19,187 nucleotides of DNA from positions 1 to 19,187 of the forward strand of contig JAKSPA010000004.1 in NCBI GenBank assembly GCA_024405235.1, read 5' to 3'. This DNA comes from Lentisphaeria bacterium. GTDB taxonomy: Bacteria; Verrucomicrobiota; Lentisphaeria; Oligosphaerales; Oligosphaeraceae. The notes under the pieces were generated by a model. That model did not search any database. It saw only the letters and a list, made by a program, of their open reading frames with translations, and was not told where the DNA came from. This document shows positions 8,584 to 16,583 of this stretch, one piece after another. Position 1 is the first letter of the stretch, and every line of letters begins with the position of its first letter. Made by a program: the position numbers and the translations under genes.

Positions 8584-9831
8584 TTATCTGATCACTTCTG
8601 CCCCCGCTAGCGCATTCCAGCTCATGAAGCCCTTGTTGTTGATGCCTAGTCCGCTCTCTGGCGAATAGTATTCATGGAAAGCGCCATTTGCGCGAAGATC
8701 GTTTGCAAGAATTTCCACAACGTCCGCCCATAGTTTTCTGGCGTCGTCGTGATGTCCGCGCGCAAGCATTGTCTCGGCGACGATGTAATTCACCACAATC
8801 CATATTGGTCCAAGCCAGTTGCTTGGATTGCCGCGTTCCTCCTCCGGACGATACATGGCTTCGTCGGCGGAAAGCGCACGCACGCCATATTTGGAACGCA
8901 GGCGCTCTGGAGTCATATTCTCACGGAGATAGGCGCTGAACTGTTCGTCTGTTCCCGCGCCGATGAAGAACGGCAGTATGCTGTGCCACAGAAGCACCTT
9001 AAGTTTCAAGCAGTGCCAGAAGGTCTCCAGATTGGTGTTGAGGGTGGTGTATGTGCACACGTCGATATTCGGATGGCACTGCAAATCAACAGTGAAGAAC
9101 GCCTTCTCGCGTTCGTCCCAGCAGTATTTCTCCAATGCGGCGACGATGCGTTTCGCACGCTCTTCCGCCTTGGCGGCCAAATCGCCGCGTCCGCAGGCTT
9201 TTGCGATTTCCGCCAGCGACTGGCTGTCTCGGCAAAGGATGCTATTCAGGAAGACAGAACCGGAAGACTTTGGCGGACGGCCCCACGTTGCAGGATCGTC
9301 ATCCACGCCTATGCCCCAGTCCTTTGCCCAAAAGACCAATCCCGTGCGACTGTCAAGATAGCGTTTGTCGTAGCAATCGTGGAATGCGGCGATCCTGTCA
9401 AGATAGTTCGCCATCTCGTCGGCGGCGATCATTCCGTAGTCCATGAGAAGCTTTCCCAACTGCGCAATGAAGGGTTTCGCCATATTGTTGTCTGAAGAAT
9501 CAAGACAATCGAAGAGATCTCCGCGCACAGGCTCCATGCAAATCGGAAGCGCGCCATCGTCTCCCTGGTGTTCCAGAAAATTGACGAAAGTCCCCTTGGC
9601 GAACGGGCGCAACTCCTCCAAGAAGGCGTCGTCGTTGTTTTCGCGCGAGATTCTCAGCGCAGCGAGAATGGTCCAGTAGGAATCCCAATCCCAAAGATGG
9701 GTTGCATACGCAGACGAACCAGGAGATATGTATGGATGCCTTAGAAGGCCGACTGCCTCGCGCTCCGTCGCCTTAAGACTTCCTCTAATGAAATCAACGA
9801 TCAGCTTTCTATTTTCTTCAAATGAAAACAT
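8584..9831 (-). CDS. Short GH63/MGH1-like (alpha/alpha)6 glycosidase
   Basis: This is a 415-residue protein without a signal peptide, so likely cytosolic, and essentially just the catalytic toroid of the GH63/mannosylglycerate-hydrolase-like group. Visible motifs are Trp-Asp-Trp-Asp-Ser-Tyr-Trp (47-53), Asp-Trp-Gly-Ile-Gly-Val-Asp-Asp-Asp-Pro (171-180, with the probable general acid among D177-D179), Ser-Asn-Trp-Leu-Gly-Pro-Ile-Trp (337-344) and His-Glu-Tyr-Tyr-Ser-Pro-Glu-Ser-Gly (386-394, with E387 the probable general base). The order and spacing match the family; bacterial members act on alpha-linked glucosyl or mannosyl oligosaccharides or on mannosylglycerate/glucosylglycerate, and the substrate cannot be read here. 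The ATG at 9831 has no Shine-Dalgarno sequence and lies 11 bp after the stop of the upstream GH42-like gene, so translation may be coupled. It is the last gene of the apparent minus-strand operon. Confidence 0.82.
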   Translation of the reverse strand: MFSFEENRKLIVDFIRGSLKATEREAVGLLRHPYISPGSSAYATHLWDWDSYWTILAALRISRENNDDAFLEELRPFAKGTFVNFLEHQGDDGALPICMEPVRGDLFDCLDSSDNNMAKPFIAQLGKLLMDYGMIAADEMANYLDRIAAFHDCYDKRYLDSRTGLVFWAKDWGIGVDDDPATWGRPPKSSGSVFLNSILCRDSQSLAEIAKACGRGDLAAKAEERAKRIVAALEKYCWDEREKAFFTVDLQCHPNIDVCTYTTLNTNLETFWHCLKLKVLLWHSILPFFIGAGTDEQFSAYLRENMTPERLRSKYGVRALSADEAMYRPEEERGNPSNWLGPIWIVVNYIVAETMLARGHHDDARKLWADVVEILANDLRANGAFHEYYSPESGLGINNKGFMSWNALAGAEVIR

Positions 9832-9842
9832 GATGTTATGGA

Positions 9843-12800
9843 CTATTCAAGAGTGTTCAGTTTGTCGAGAAGTTCCTGCGCATCTTCGCCGTAGTAGAAG
9901 AAACGCGTTTCGTGCAGAGGCGCATCATATTCAAAGGAATCGATGTCCTTTCCGACGAATTTGCGGTTGAAGATATCCACGACATCTGTCTTATACGGCA
10001 GCGAGATGTGCTTGCGGCCAGGGAAGCGTGCATGAAGCGTAAAGAGCGCCGCATTTGCATCCACGGGATCGGAAGTATCGCTGAATACATGAACTCCTGC
10101 CTCCTTGAGCACGCGATTAAGGAACGGCACGTTGAACTGCCAGATTCCGGAAAAGATCGTCGTCGCGTTTCCTGTTCTCTTTAGCGCAAGTCCAATGGTG
10201 CCGTCTTCGTAGGTTCCCAGCGCCACGGCATCATTGTCTTCCACGAAGAACATCGGATCGCGTCGCACGCGCTGGGTGCCCATGACCGTTCCGTCTGCGA
10301 ATGTGACTGCAGGCATCACGGGACCGTCGGATTTCTTCAGCGTCATGCCAGTCAGGCGCTCCATGAAATCGACGCCGTTGTCCAGTCCGTAGTAGTATCC
10401 AGGCGCATAGAGCCACAGCATCGTGCAATTCCGTTCGCGGAGTTTTTCCACCGCCTTCAGGAAATCGTCGTCGTATTTGATGCAGTTCAAGAATACGTAG
10501 AGCTTATAGTCGCCTGGATTGTCGGCCAGATCCTCAGCCAGCAGATAATCCATTGCGGCGCCCGCGCGTGCGAATCGTATGTAGTTGTTTTCCAAAGCAT
10601 CGGAAGTGAAAACGCGATTTGAGTACTCGCGAGTTTCCACGCTGCCGTCAATCAGATACTTCTGCGAAAGCTCTCCTGAACGCTGCGCTTTGGAAAGCAT
10701 CGGCATCGCCTTGATGGTCTCTTCGCTTGCGACAAGCGCCACTTCGGCTTTGCGCGGGATCTTCTTGTCAATGCAGAACTGTCCGACTGCGCGCAGAGTG
10801 GCGATGTCCTTTTCCGCCTGCGGGAAGTCGAATTCGGTGCCTCCCGTCAGATTATAGAAATAGTATTGGTAATTGCGGCAGAGCGTATCGGCCATGTTTC
10901 TGCGAAGAACCTCCACGGTCGTGTGTTCGTTGAACATCTGGAAATATCCAAGACCGATTGGAGTGCCAGAAGGCGCGGCGCATGTGAATGTTCTGGAATC
11001 ATCTTCGATGACGGGAATGACGCCATGCATCTGCATTGTCGAGAAGGGCTTCATGTCGCCCATGATGTCGCCTATGTTGCGAAGACCGTAGGGATGCGGA
11101 GAAATGATGAAATCAATCGTTCCATCCATTGTATCCAAAACCTTTTTCAGCGTGAAATGCGCACGTGGCTGCGCCATGCCAGAAGCGCCAAGAGTCATCG
11201 TGTAGCCATAGTAGAGCCCTATGACTTTGTCGTTTCCGAGAATCTCGCGCGCACGACGGCAAAGCGCAAGCATTGGATTCACTACGGAATCCGAATAGAA
11301 ATCGGCGTAGGCGACTGCCTTGAGATGCTTGCGCTGATTCCAGAGGATCTCGTCGTTGTCAAGCTGTTCGCGTTCCTCAAGCGTCGGAACGGACCACTCC
11401 TTCAGTTCAGGATAGTGCTTCTTCGCATACGCTTCGAAAGCCTTCTGACATGCAGGAGAGAAATCCACCGTAGTCGATGTGTCCGTCGGATCCCAGCCAA
11501 GCCACTCCAGCGTATGTCCGCCGGTGATTCGATAGCCGATGATGCGATTTGCGTATGGCGAGTGCTCAAGATAATCCAGCGCCTTTTCCAGATAATCAAG
11601 CGTGTCCTCAAGATAGTTCTCGCTTGCGAAGGAGGTATTCAGACGGCCGCCGTCATGATTGATCTTGCCCTTGCCGTCCATGCACATCTCCTCTGGATGG
11701 AGCTTGTCCCAACCAGAGGGCGCATAGCACTGCAGGTCGACGACGAAATAGGCATCGGGATTGCAGCGGCGATATGCCTCGGCCTGCATGTCGTAGTCGT
11801 ATGGACGGAATACGTCTGGCTTCTGCCAGATGTTTGTATACTGCACGTAGAGTGTCGCGATATCGACAACGCCCTTGTTGTGAATCGGCAGATGGTCTGG
11901 ACGATTGTTGCGCTGAACACCGCCCCATGCGGGATAGACAATCTTGCCGTTCAGCGAGAATACGGGCGTGCCGCCATTGTCAACCACCTTGAAAACAGGC
12001 TTGGTCTCGAAACCGGGCGCGCTGTCGATCTGCCGAATCGAGAAAGGCATCTTTGGATGTTTGTTGAAAATTCCGGAGAGAATAGTCAGCGTGCAGTCGT
12101 TGCTGCTAAGATACATGGGCAATTCGTATTTGAAACGGAGGCTCCACGAATTGTCGTCTATTGCAACAATTTCATCAAGAGTGAATTCGCGTTCTTCCTC
12201 CCAAAGAATGCCATCTTCTTTTACCAATCGAAGTTTTCCAATGAAAGGCGCCGTGGGTGCCTTTCCGTCGAAATCCATGACGACTTTGACAACAGAACCG
12301 GCCACGACGGAATCCAGCGCCTTGGCATCGTCTGCCGTATCTGTCGCATCGAATATGAATCCACTCTTTTGCTTCTGAAGAGTCTGGCTTTCGAAATCGA
12401 AATAAGGCAAAGCGGCGCGCCATGGCGGATTCGGCGGCGGATTGTGTGCAACGACCTTCGCCCATGAAGACGCATCGTAATCTTCGCTGGCCCATGTATC
12501 GGGAACCGTGCCGTACGGTGCGGAGACAAACGAGCCATCGGTATTGATGTGTTCACTGGAACCATCCGCGTAGCGCACAAAGAGTTCGCAGAGGCATCCG
12601 CCGACATTGTCTTTGTTCGTATATGACAATCCGAGAACGTTCTTGCCTTCGTGGAGCAAATTCGTGACCTCCTCCACGCCCACTTCGCGCCAGTTGCCAA
12701 AGTATCCGACGTAATTGCCGTTGACTACGCAATGACAGCTGTCGTCGCCTGTGAACTGCACCATCGCCAGAACAGGCTTTTCCTTGAGCATGAATTCGCC

Positions 12801-13403
12801 GCGCATGTTGAAGCGCGTGTGCTTTCCATGTCCCTCCTTGTCCTCTGGAGAGGAAATAAGCTTGCATTTGAAATATGCGTAGTCGACAACGGCTTTGGGA
12901 ACGGGCAGTTCCCAAAGGCCAGGCTCGATGGGTTCCCAGGCAGGCGCGTCAAGCGTCGCCTTGACTGGTTTGAGAGGCGGCAGCTTCTTCGCCTTCATTA
13001 TCGCCCTCTCCTGATAGCGGAAACCTATCTCGGAAAACTCTATTTCACAATCTGCGCTATCAGTCGGATCAAAGCGCAAATCAGTAATCGTCTCGCCGCC
13101 GAACCATGTCCATACTTGAACAAGTGACGTGCCTATCAAATTTACCGTATGCCATTCGCCATCGCAAATGATCGCCGGCAGACGCCACATCGAGCCCTCG
13201 TTGAACCTCTCGCCTTCGTGAGCATAGAAGAGTTCGCCCATGCGGTCAACATTTCCCTTTGCACGATATGTATATGTGAAAGTATTGCATTCGATGGGAT
13301 TCAACGCAAGTTTCGGAAAGATAAGCTGCGCATCGCTTTTCGTCACCTTCACAATCAGAGTGTTCTCAGTCCTTTCGACGATGCAGTTGTCTTTCGCCTT
13401 CAA
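9843..13403 (-). CDS. GH42-like (clan GH-A) glycosidase with disrupted 5' end
   Basis: From the first usable start codon (TTG at 13403) this frame gives 1186 residues. In order it has N-terminal beta domains, a jelly-roll sugar-binding region (about 165-330), a TIM barrel from about 485, a GH42-trimerisation-like Rossmann domain (about 950-1040) and a beta tail. The likely acid/base is Glu633 (His-Thr-Leu-Glu-Trp) and the likely nucleophile is Glu800 (Val-Ile-Glu-Asp-Asp-Ser-Arg), 167 residues apart as in clan GH-A. It is a diverged homologue of the plus-strand secreted enzyme. The start is doubtful. Homology-like sequence (Leu-Trp-Asn-Ala-Ser-Asn-Asp-Phe-Gly-Gly) continues upstream of the TTG, and an in-frame ATG with a ribosome binding site lies at 13499, but TAG and TGA interrupt between them. 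Without the signal peptide the product would stay in the cell. The rest of the frame is intact, so decay, if real, is recent. The stop is 11 bp before the GH63-like gene. Confidence 0.75.
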   Translation of the reverse strand: MKAKDNCIVERTENTLIVKVTKSDAQLIFPKLALNPIECNTFTYTYRAKGNVDRMGELFYAHEGERFNEGSMWRLPAIICDGEWHTVNLIGTSLVQVWTWFGGETITDLRFDPTDSADCEIEFSEIGFRYQERAIMKAKKLPPLKPVKATLDAPAWEPIEPGLWELPVPKAVVDYAYFKCKLISSPEDKEGHGKHTRFNMRGEFMLKEKPVLAMVQFTGDDSCHCVVNGNYVGYFGNWREVGVEEVTNLLHEGKNVLGLSYTNKDNVGGCLCELFVRYADGSSEHINTDGSFVSAPYGTVPDTWASEDYDASSWAKVVAHNPPPNPPWRAALPYFDFESQTLQKQKSGFIFDATDTADDAKALDSVVAGSVVKVVMDFDGKAPTAPFIGKLRLVKEDGILWEEEREFTLDEIVAIDDNSWSLRFKYELPMYLSSNDCTLTILSGIFNKHPKMPFSIRQIDSAPGFETKPVFKVVDNGGTPVFSLNGKIVYPAWGGVQRNNRPDHLPIHNKGVVDIATLYVQYTNIWQKPDVFRPYDYDMQAEAYRRCNPDAYFVVDLQCYAPSGWDKLHPEEMCMDGKGKINHDGGRLNTSFASENYLEDTLDYLEKALDYLEHSPYANRIIGYRITGGHTLEWLGWDPTDTSTTVDFSPACQKAFEAYAKKHYPELKEWSVPTLEEREQLDNDEILWNQRKHLKAVAYADFYSDSVVNPMLALCRRAREILGNDKVIGLYYGYTMTLGASGMAQPRAHFTLKKVLDTMDGTIDFIISPHPYGLRNIGDIMGDMKPFSTMQMHGVIPVIEDDSRTFTCAAPSGTPIGLGYFQMFNEHTTVEVLRRNMADTLCRNYQYYFYNLTGGTEFDFPQAEKDIATLRAVGQFCIDKKIPRKAEVALVASEETIKAMPMLSKAQRSGELSQKYLIDGSVETREYSNRVFTSDALENNYIRFARAGAAMDYLLAEDLADNPGDYKLYVFLNCIKYDDDFLKAVEKLRERNCTMLWLYAPGYYYGLDNGVDFMERLTGMTLKKSDGPVMPAVTFADGTVMGTQRVRRDPMFFVEDNDAVALGTYEDGTIGLALKRTGNATTIFSGIWQFNVPFLNRVLKEAGVHVFSDTSDPVDANAALFTLHARFPGRKHISLPYKTDVVDIFNRKFVGKDIDSFEYDAPLHETRFFYYGEDAQELLDKLNTLE

Positions 13404-13499
13404 TCCGCCGAAATCATTCGACGCATTCCATAGTATTCCTTCTTCTCAAAGCGTTGCCTAAGTTGTCAAGAATATCGTGGCAATCACGTGTTTCAGCAT
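13404..13499 (-). pseudogene. Interrupted signal-peptide start of the GH42-like gene
   Basis: Read on the minus strand, the ATG at 13499 opens Met-Leu-Lys-His-Val-Ile-Ala-Thr-Ile-Phe-Leu-Thr-Thr, a basic start plus hydrophobic run like the export signal of the plus-strand homologue. It is exactly 32 codons upstream of, and in frame with, the TTG at 13403. TAG (13458-13460) and TGA (13446-13448) break the frame; the codons after the TGA resume homologue-like sequence. Two nonsense changes, a pair of compensating indels, or sequence error are possible. Neighbouring genes end normally in TAG, TGA and TAA, so recoding of either stop is unlikely. Confidence 0.55.
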
Positions 13500-13508
13500 A
13501 ATAGCAAA

Positions 13509-13513
13509 CTCCT
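13509..13513 (-). promoter_or_regulatory. Ribosome binding site for the ATG at 13499
   Basis: AGGAG on the minus strand stands 9 nt before the ATG at 13499. The same AGGAG and 9-nt spacing occur before aspartokinase and before the small membrane protein, which supports this ATG as the original start of the GH42-like gene. The upstream gene stops at 13519, 19 nt before the ATG. Confidence 0.6.
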
Positions 13514-13518
13514 GATTG

Positions 13519-14925
13519 TTATTTCAGTTCTTGAAAATCAAATTCAACGGTTGTAGAATGTACGGCATCGCCTCCGTCTCCTAAACGGACACGATAGAAC
13601 CCGTCATCAATTGGAACAAAACTGATTTCAATCGTTTTTCCACGTCGTCTGCACTTGTATTCGTTCTGGCAAATACCGCCGTTTCGAACTATATGCACGG
13701 AAGTCTCTGCCGCATTGTCTTTGTATTCTGCTGTGCATGTCAAAGTTATCACAGGCTTGCTGCGCCAGAATGCGATACGGTCCCAAAGCGTCCTATGCGA
13801 CCGCCAGATGAATTTCGGACGCGCCTTCAGCGTGTTGACCACAGGAGCGGCAGACGGTTCTGCGGTTTCGTTCTTCCCCAGCACCGGCAGATATCCTTCC
13901 GCGAATTCAGGCTTCAGCTGGAAGCAGATGAAGCCGTCTGCCCCCAAGCGGCGCGCGTCTGCTATTTCCTCCTGCAGCGCCTCCACCGTCTCGCATTGGT
14001 AATTCGCAAGTCCGGAATAAATCGGCACCCTGCCCTGCACGGCCTCCAACTGCTGCTTCAGCCAACCACGCGCCTCTTCCGGTTTGCCGCTGTAGTTCAT
14101 CGGACACAGAAAATCGACCAAACCTTCCTTCACCCAAAGCGCAGCATCCTGGCAGACGCTGTCTCGAGCACTCGCCCAATGGCCATAGACCGCAGCAGAC
14201 AACTGAACGGACGGACGGTTCTCGCGCACCGTCCTGCTTGCAATGCGCACCAGTTCCGTAATGTTGTCCCGCCCCCATTGGCGGAATTCTGCACGGTGCT
14301 TGCCCCCTTTGAGAATATCGGCCGGCCAGGCTTTCACTTCGTGGCCAAGACTCTTCTCGAAATCCTTCCGCGCGCGTTCAGACGAATCGCATGCTCCAAA
14401 TGGATACCGTATGTAATCCAGATGGACACCGTCTATTTCATATTTGGCGACAAGTTCCTTGAGCGCGTTCGCAAGCAACTCGCCATTTTCTTCTATCTGC
14501 GGCGCAAGATATGTCGTCTCCTTGCCCTCTGCATCCTTCTCTGTTCTGCCAGCCTCCTGAAGCTGTTTCAAAAGCGTCTTCGGAACGCGTTCGCCCAAAT
14601 TGCAGACGACAATCCACACATGTAGCTGCACGCCATATTTTCTACATGCGTCAAGACACTCCTGAAGGCAGTCGTGAACCGTGCCGTCCTTCTGGACCGC
14701 CAACGGATCCGGCGCAAGAACATCGCTTGGATAATCGGCCGTGGCGCCCCACGCTAGATTCGCGAAGAGCGCATTGAAGCCGTTGTCGGAAAGGACCTTA
14801 ACCGTTTTGTCCCACCCCCAGCCTTTGATTCCGACTGGAGAGTGGATCCAGGCACCACGCAATTCCTGTGCATTCGCCGCCAAAGCGCACAGAAGCACAA
14901 AAATCGCGATCAGTGCCTTCCACAT
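13519..14925 (-). CDS. Secreted GHL10/DUF187-type glycosyl hydrolase
   Basis: This is a 468-residue protein from the ATG at 14925. A GTG at 14943 is in frame but overlaps aspartokinase, and the ATG gives an ideal signal peptide: Met-Trp-Lys, a hydrophobic run and cleavage after Ala-Asn-Ala at residue 19. The mature protein opens with Glu-Leu-Arg-Gly-Ala-Trp (21-26), the hallmark start of the GHL10 (DUF187, PF02638) barrel. Asp-Gly-Val-His-Leu-Asp-Tyr-Ile-Arg-Tyr-Pro (165-175) is the conserved strand with the likely catalytic Asp170; Cys-Pro-Met-Asn-Tyr-Ser follows later. The last 100 or so residues form a beta-sandwich-like tail. Family members are linked to cell-wall or polysaccharide glycan cleavage, mostly with unproven substrates. 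It lies 11 bp after aspartokinase, in whose last codons sits a GAGGAG that is 17 nt from this ATG, too far for normal initiation; a weak AAGG is nearer. Confidence 0.85.
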   Translation of the reverse strand: MWKALIAIFVLLCALAANAQELRGAWIHSPVGIKGWGWDKTVKVLSDNGFNALFANLAWGATADYPSDVLAPDPLAVQKDGTVHDCLQECLDACRKYGVQLHVWIVVCNLGERVPKTLLKQLQEAGRTEKDAEGKETTYLAPQIEENGELLANALKELVAKYEIDGVHLDYIRYPFGACDSSERARKDFEKSLGHEVKAWPADILKGGKHRAEFRQWGRDNITELVRIASRTVRENRPSVQLSAAVYGHWASARDSVCQDAALWVKEGLVDFLCPMNYSGKPEEARGWLKQQLEAVQGRVPIYSGLANYQCETVEALQEEIADARRLGADGFICFQLKPEFAEGYLPVLGKNETAEPSAAPVVNTLKARPKFIWRSHRTLWDRIAFWRSKPVITLTCTAEYKDNAAETSVHIVRNGGICQNEYKCRRRGKTIEISFVPIDDGFYRVRLGDGGDAVHSTTVEFDFQELK

Positions 14926-14936
14926 AACCTTACCAG

Positions 14937-16343
14937 TTAGCACTCCTCAACCAGAGCCTTGTGAAGGGCGATCTGCGCCTTCTGGAAATCATCTCTGTGG
15001 ACGATGAACTGCATGTTGATCTGGCGCGGCGACTGGACCATTGCCAGCGTGTTGATGTTCGCATCGGAAAGCGCCTTCGCGGACTTCGAAAGGAAGCCTG
15101 GAATCTTCATGTTCGTTCCGATGATGGAAACGATGGCCACTGGGAAGGAATAGACCGTCGCCTGGGGCAGACGGCGCTTGATGTCTTCGATGCAGCCTTC
15201 GATTGGCATCTTCTTGCTGGGGACGAAATGCGTGATCGTATTGGCATTGGTGGTCTTGGTCACGTAGCTGATCTTGTAGTCCACGAAGCTCTGCAGAAGC
15301 ATGTAGTCGTATCCAGGCTTGGAGACCATTTCGGGATCAACGACTTCGATTGCGACGATGTCGCTGCGTCCGCAGATCATCTCGACTCTGGGCTCGTCGG
15401 AAACGTAGTCGCAGCTGATGAGCGTGCCTGGATTCTCGGCATCGAACGCATTCTTGACGCGAATCGGAATTCCGCACTGCTCCATGTCTTTGGATGCCTT
15501 GGAATGGATCGCCTCCATGTCCAGATCGGAAAGCTGGTCGGCGATATCGAAATTGGTATGGCCGATGATCTTGACCTTGTCGGGACCAATCAGTTTGGGA
15601 TCGCCTGTGCAGAGGTGATACTCCTTGTGGATGATGCCTTCGCATGCGCGGGTGATGACGGCGATCTTGCTGAAGGTGATTTCGCTGTAGCCACGATCGA
15701 AGCGCGTCATGATGCCTTCGTCATATTTCACATAGCCTGTGACAATCGGCATCTCCGTGCTCATGTCGATATCCGCGAACGCATTCTTGATCGCATCGTC
15801 GAATGTCGGAAGCGAATCGACCTTCCAGCCTGTCAGATCGATGAAGCGCGCATTGACGCCGTTTTTCTGCAGAATGTTCGCCGAGTTGAACGCACTGTGG
15901 GCCTCACCAACGGCGCTCAGCAGTTCGCGAGTCTGCGGCAGGAAACTCTTCTGATTGAAATGACCGAACGAACGCAGATTCGTAAGATCGTGCAGACAGT
16001 CGAATATGCCGTCGATGCGCTTATTCACGAAATCGTCCGCCGCCGTCTGGTCAAGACCAATGCTGACGAAAGAGCGGTTGAACTCAAGCATGCGCTGGCG
16101 GACATCCTCCAGCGCCTGTTCCCAAGTGGAATCATTCATGGCAAAACGGCCATAGACGCCTGGTGCGCCTGTCTTTTTGTCCTCAAGAAGAAGATTGGTT
16201 ATGCCGCCATATGCCGACACAATGAATATGCGGTTGTACAAATCGGCTCCCTTGCGCTTGCCGATGATGACATTCCGCATCACTTCACCAAAGCGGGACA
16301 TGGAGGTTCCGCCAATCTTTTCAACCGTGTGCTTGTTCAACAT
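14937..16343 (-). CDS. lysC: Aspartokinase (Ask_Ect-like class)
   Basis: This 468-residue enzyme phosphorylates aspartate to 4-phosphoaspartate, the first step toward lysine/diaminopimelate, threonine and methionine. The start His-Thr-Val-Glu-Lys-Ile-Gly-Gly-Thr-Ser-Met-Ser (5-16) is the substrate/ATP-binding opening of the amino-acid kinase fold; this version, rather than Lys-Phe-Gly-Gly-Thr-Ser, is what I recall for the ectoine-associated Ask_Ect class. Phe-Asp-Arg-Gly-Tyr-Ser-Glu (near 220) takes the place of the usual Gly-Arg-Gly-Gly-Ser-Asp motif. The C-terminal 150 or so residues contain ACT-type regulatory segments, including Ile-Val-Ser-Ile-Ile-Gly-Thr. AGGAG stands 9 nt before the ATG at 16343. 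No ectA, ectB or ectC, and no other amino-acid gene, is in the window; the gene instead heads a run of glycosidase genes. The general assignment is secure; the ectoine link is only by class resemblance. The name ask would serve equally well. Confidence 0.92.
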   Translation of the reverse strand: MLNKHTVEKIGGTSMSRFGEVMRNVIIGKRKGADLYNRIFIVSAYGGITNLLLEDKKTGAPGVYGRFAMNDSTWEQALEDVRQRMLEFNRSFVSIGLDQTAADDFVNKRIDGIFDCLHDLTNLRSFGHFNQKSFLPQTRELLSAVGEAHSAFNSANILQKNGVNARFIDLTGWKVDSLPTFDDAIKNAFADIDMSTEMPIVTGYVKYDEGIMTRFDRGYSEITFSKIAVITRACEGIIHKEYHLCTGDPKLIGPDKVKIIGHTNFDIADQLSDLDMEAIHSKASKDMEQCGIPIRVKNAFDAENPGTLISCDYVSDEPRVEMICGRSDIVAIEVVDPEMVSKPGYDYMLLQSFVDYKISYVTKTTNANTITHFVPSKKMPIEGCIEDIKRRLPQATVYSFPVAIVSIIGTNMKIPGFLSKSAKALSDANINTLAMVQSPRQINMQFIVHRDDFQKAQIALHKALVEEC

Positions 16344-16352
16344 ATAAGATGA

Positions 16353-16359
16353 CTCCTTT
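16353..16359 (-). promoter_or_regulatory. Ribosome binding site of aspartokinase
   Basis: AAAGGAG on the minus strand stands 9 nt upstream of the ATG at 16343. It is the strongest Shine-Dalgarno sequence in the window and fixes the start codon. Confidence 0.8.
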
Positions 16360-16392
16360 GAAAGTCTTGTAAGTCAGATGCGTTTAATATAT

Positions 16393-16421
16393 ATTTTGTA
16401 CAATGCATCGTGATTTGTCAA
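16393..16421 (-). promoter_or_regulatory. Probable promoter of the aspartokinase operon
   Basis: On the minus strand a perfect TTGACA (16421-16416) is followed after 17 bp by CAAAAT (16398-16393), a 4/6 match to the -10 consensus, within a very AT-rich stretch. Other -10 registers in the adjoining TATATATT are possible but give spacings above 18 bp. The start point would be near 16386, giving a leader of about 40 nt. Confidence 0.5.
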
Positions 16422-16583
16422 AGCGATTTTCAGTCATTTATATTGCTATTTTTTCATTTTCGCGAGCTTTGCGGACTGCACGGCTGTCTATGGTTTGAAT
16501 CAATACGATTGGACAGCCGCGCGCATGGACCGAAACATTGGCGCCTTGGCCTTCCATGAATACCATGGAACCACGCCTGCGAA

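Noticed and set aside
10866..12467. 533-codon open frame on the plus strand opposite the GH42-like gene
   Set aside because: It lies wholly antisense to a well-supported glycosidase with catalytic motifs. Its translation is rich in Arg, Ile, His and Cys with no domain pattern, as expected of an antisense shadow.
14961..16352. 463-codon open frame on the plus strand opposite aspartokinase
   Set aside because: Aspartokinase on the minus strand is certain and has a strong ribosome binding site. The antisense product is Asp/Val/His/Ala-rich low-information sequence.
16481..16519. 8-bp inverted repeat (CGGCTGTC/GACAGCCG) after the EamA gene
   Set aside because: The loop is 23 nt and no T-run follows on either strand, so a terminator or operator call is not justified.
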